Source: DATKAB01 sp964542745 (GTDB lineage: Bacteria > Eisenbacteria > RBG-16-71-46). Taken from it: a DNA stretch of 14,660 bases. A program made the translations under genes and the position numbers. Numbering within the stretch: position 1 is the first letter of the stretch; each line of letters begins with the position of its first letter. Below, piece by piece: positions 14,022 to 14,660 of this stretch. Location: positions 1 through 14,660 of the forward strand of contig CAZIVR010000092.1 in NCBI GenBank assembly GCA_964542745.1, read 5' to 3'. The notes below the pieces were generated by a model. It was not told the DNA's origin. It did no database searches and saw only the letters and a list, made by a program, of their open reading frames with translations.

Positions 14022-14082
14022 CTTCGGGCGTCACGGCTCGCGTTCCGGCCGGCATCAAGACCCGCCCCATCGAGGAGCACCC

Positions 14083-14565
14083 TTGCGCCTCCCGATCATG
14101 CTCTGCACCCTGGCCGCCCTCTCCGGCCTCGCCGCTCCGGCGCGGGCCCAGGCCGAACGCGTCGCGCCGGCCTTCTCGGTGCGCGACCTCGACGGCCGCA
14201 CCGTCAAGCTGCAGGACCTGCGCGGGCGCCCGGTGGTGCTCGACTTCTGGGCCACGTGGTGCGCGCCCTGCCGGGTGAGCATGCCGGAGCTCGACGCGCT
14301 GCAGGAGCGCTACGCCGACCAGGGCCTCGCGGTGATCGGCCTGTCGCTCGATGACGACGACGGCCCGGCCGTGCGCCGCTTCGTGGAGAAGCTGGGCATC
14401 CGGTTCCGCATCGCGCTCGCCAACGAGAAGATGCTCGCCCAGTACGGTCCGATCCGCTCCGCCCCCACGACCGTCTTCATCAACCGCCGCGGCGTGATCG
14501 TGCGGCGGGTCGTGGGCTACGTGGACGCCGAGACCATGGAGTCGTTCATCCGCGAGCTGTTCTAG
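14083..14565 (+). CDS. TlpA/ResA-like secreted thioredoxin-fold protein
   Basis: A 160-residue exported disulfide oxidoreductase. Residues 1-24 form a signal peptide ending ARAQA. The mature part is an AhpC-TSA/Redoxin fold with DFWATWCAPCRVSMPEL: the redox pair C60-A-P-C63, and a cis-proline at P128 (SAPTTVFI). The family keeps cysteines of cytochrome c or other periplasmic proteins reduced. The TTG at 14083 is chosen because GAGGAG stands 5 bases before it; the ATG at 14098 would lie 20 bases away, although it also gives a usable signal peptide. It is transcribed away from tolQ; no cytochrome-maturation gene is adjacent, so the partner is unknown. Confidence 0.92.
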   Translation: MRLPIMLCTLAALSGLAAPARAQAERVAPAFSVRDLDGRTVKLQDLRGRPVVLDFWATWCAPCRVSMPELDALQERYADQGLAVIGLSLDDDDGPAVRRFVEKLGIRFRIALANEKMLAQYGPIRSAPTTVFINRRGVIVRRVVGYVDAETMESFIRELF

Positions 14566-14587
14566 CGGCCCGCGGGCCCGGGCACAC

Positions 14588-14620
14588 GAAAGGCCACCCC
14601 GCGAGATCCTCGGAGTGGCC
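14588..14620 (-). terminator. Rho-independent-type terminator downstream of the tRNA
   Basis: Minus-strand GGCCACTCC (14620-14612) pairs with GGGGTGGCC (14600-14592), 9 bp with one G-U, around an 11-base loop, followed by TTTCGTG. The T-run lies only on the minus-strand side, so it serves the tRNA gene rather than the convergent thioredoxin gene. Confidence 0.65.
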
Positions 14621-14636
14621 CTGCCGCGACTCGATG

Positions 14637-14660
14637 TGGTGCCCGGGGCGAGATTTGAAT
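14637..14660 (-). tRNA. 3' end of a tRNA gene, cut by window edge
   Basis: Read on the minus strand the last 24 bases are a T-loop TTCAAAT (14659-14653), 3' T-stem CTCGC (14652-14648), 3' acceptor strand CCCGGGC (14647-14641), discriminator A (14640) and encoded CCA (14639-14637). The 5' acceptor strand should therefore be GCCCGGG. The anticodon is outside the window, so the amino acid is unknown. The base before the T-loop reads A where G53 is usual. Confidence 0.75.

Noticed and set aside
14567..14578. Palindrome GGCCCGCGGGCC after the thioredoxin stop as a terminator
   Set aside because: It has no loop and no T-run; in this GC-rich background such 12-bp palindromes are not informative.

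Overview
The window reads as chromosomal DNA of an uncultured, very GC-rich, Gram-negative-type (diderm) bacterium. Evidence for two membranes is direct: a complete Tol-Pal set, a BamA/TamA-like outer-membrane protein and a second predicted small outer-membrane barrel. The phylum cannot be fixed without searches. The GC content, the frequent GTG/TTG starts and the tol-pal-cpoB-BamA-like order would suit a lineage such as Eisenbacteria, Gemmatimonadota or a deltaproteobacterial-type group, but that is inference. I see no phage, transposon, CRISPR or defence genes.

Layout. At the left edge (1-641, minus strand) is a stress pair: an Hsp20 small heat-shock protein followed by the first 34 codons of DnaK, separated by a strong two-part hairpin. 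The roughly 310-bp gap before the next gene holds a perfect 9-bp-arm palindrome in the hsp20 leader and a sigma-54-like -24/-12 match. A lone GT4-type glycosyltransferase (950-1969, plus strand) follows and overlaps tail to tail with an orphan nuoI.

From 13818 down to 1951 almost everything lies on the minus strand as one tightly packed run of 15 genes, many with ATGA, GTGA or TGATG overlaps. In transcription order they are tolQ, tolR, a tolA/tonB-like gene, tolB, pal, cpoB (ybgF), a one-POTRA BamA-like protein and an endonuclease IV-like TIM barrel. After a 79-bp gap come an MBL-fold hydrolase, a gamma-carbonic-anhydrase/DinB fusion, a degenerate SDR-like protein, a MoaB/MogA-type protein, dcd, an outer-membrane barrel and nuoI. 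The first six form the envelope machine: TolQ-TolR-TolA use the proton gradient at the inner membrane, and TolB, Pal and CpoB sit in the periplasm or at the outer membrane. The genes from the TIM barrel on have no single obvious pathway and look like a housekeeping chain.

On the right, a divergent plus-strand gene (14083-14565) encodes a secreted TlpA/ResA-like thioredoxin. The window ends inside a minus-strand tRNA gene, of which only the T-loop 3' side, acceptor strand and CCA are present, followed by a rho-independent-type terminator.

The most unusual item is the gamma-carbonic-anhydrase/DinB fusion with both metal-binding histidine sets intact. The degenerate SDR-like protein, the orphan nuoI and the regulatory structures around hsp20-dnaK are also worth checking. 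I did not find a convincing wholly new multi-gene system.
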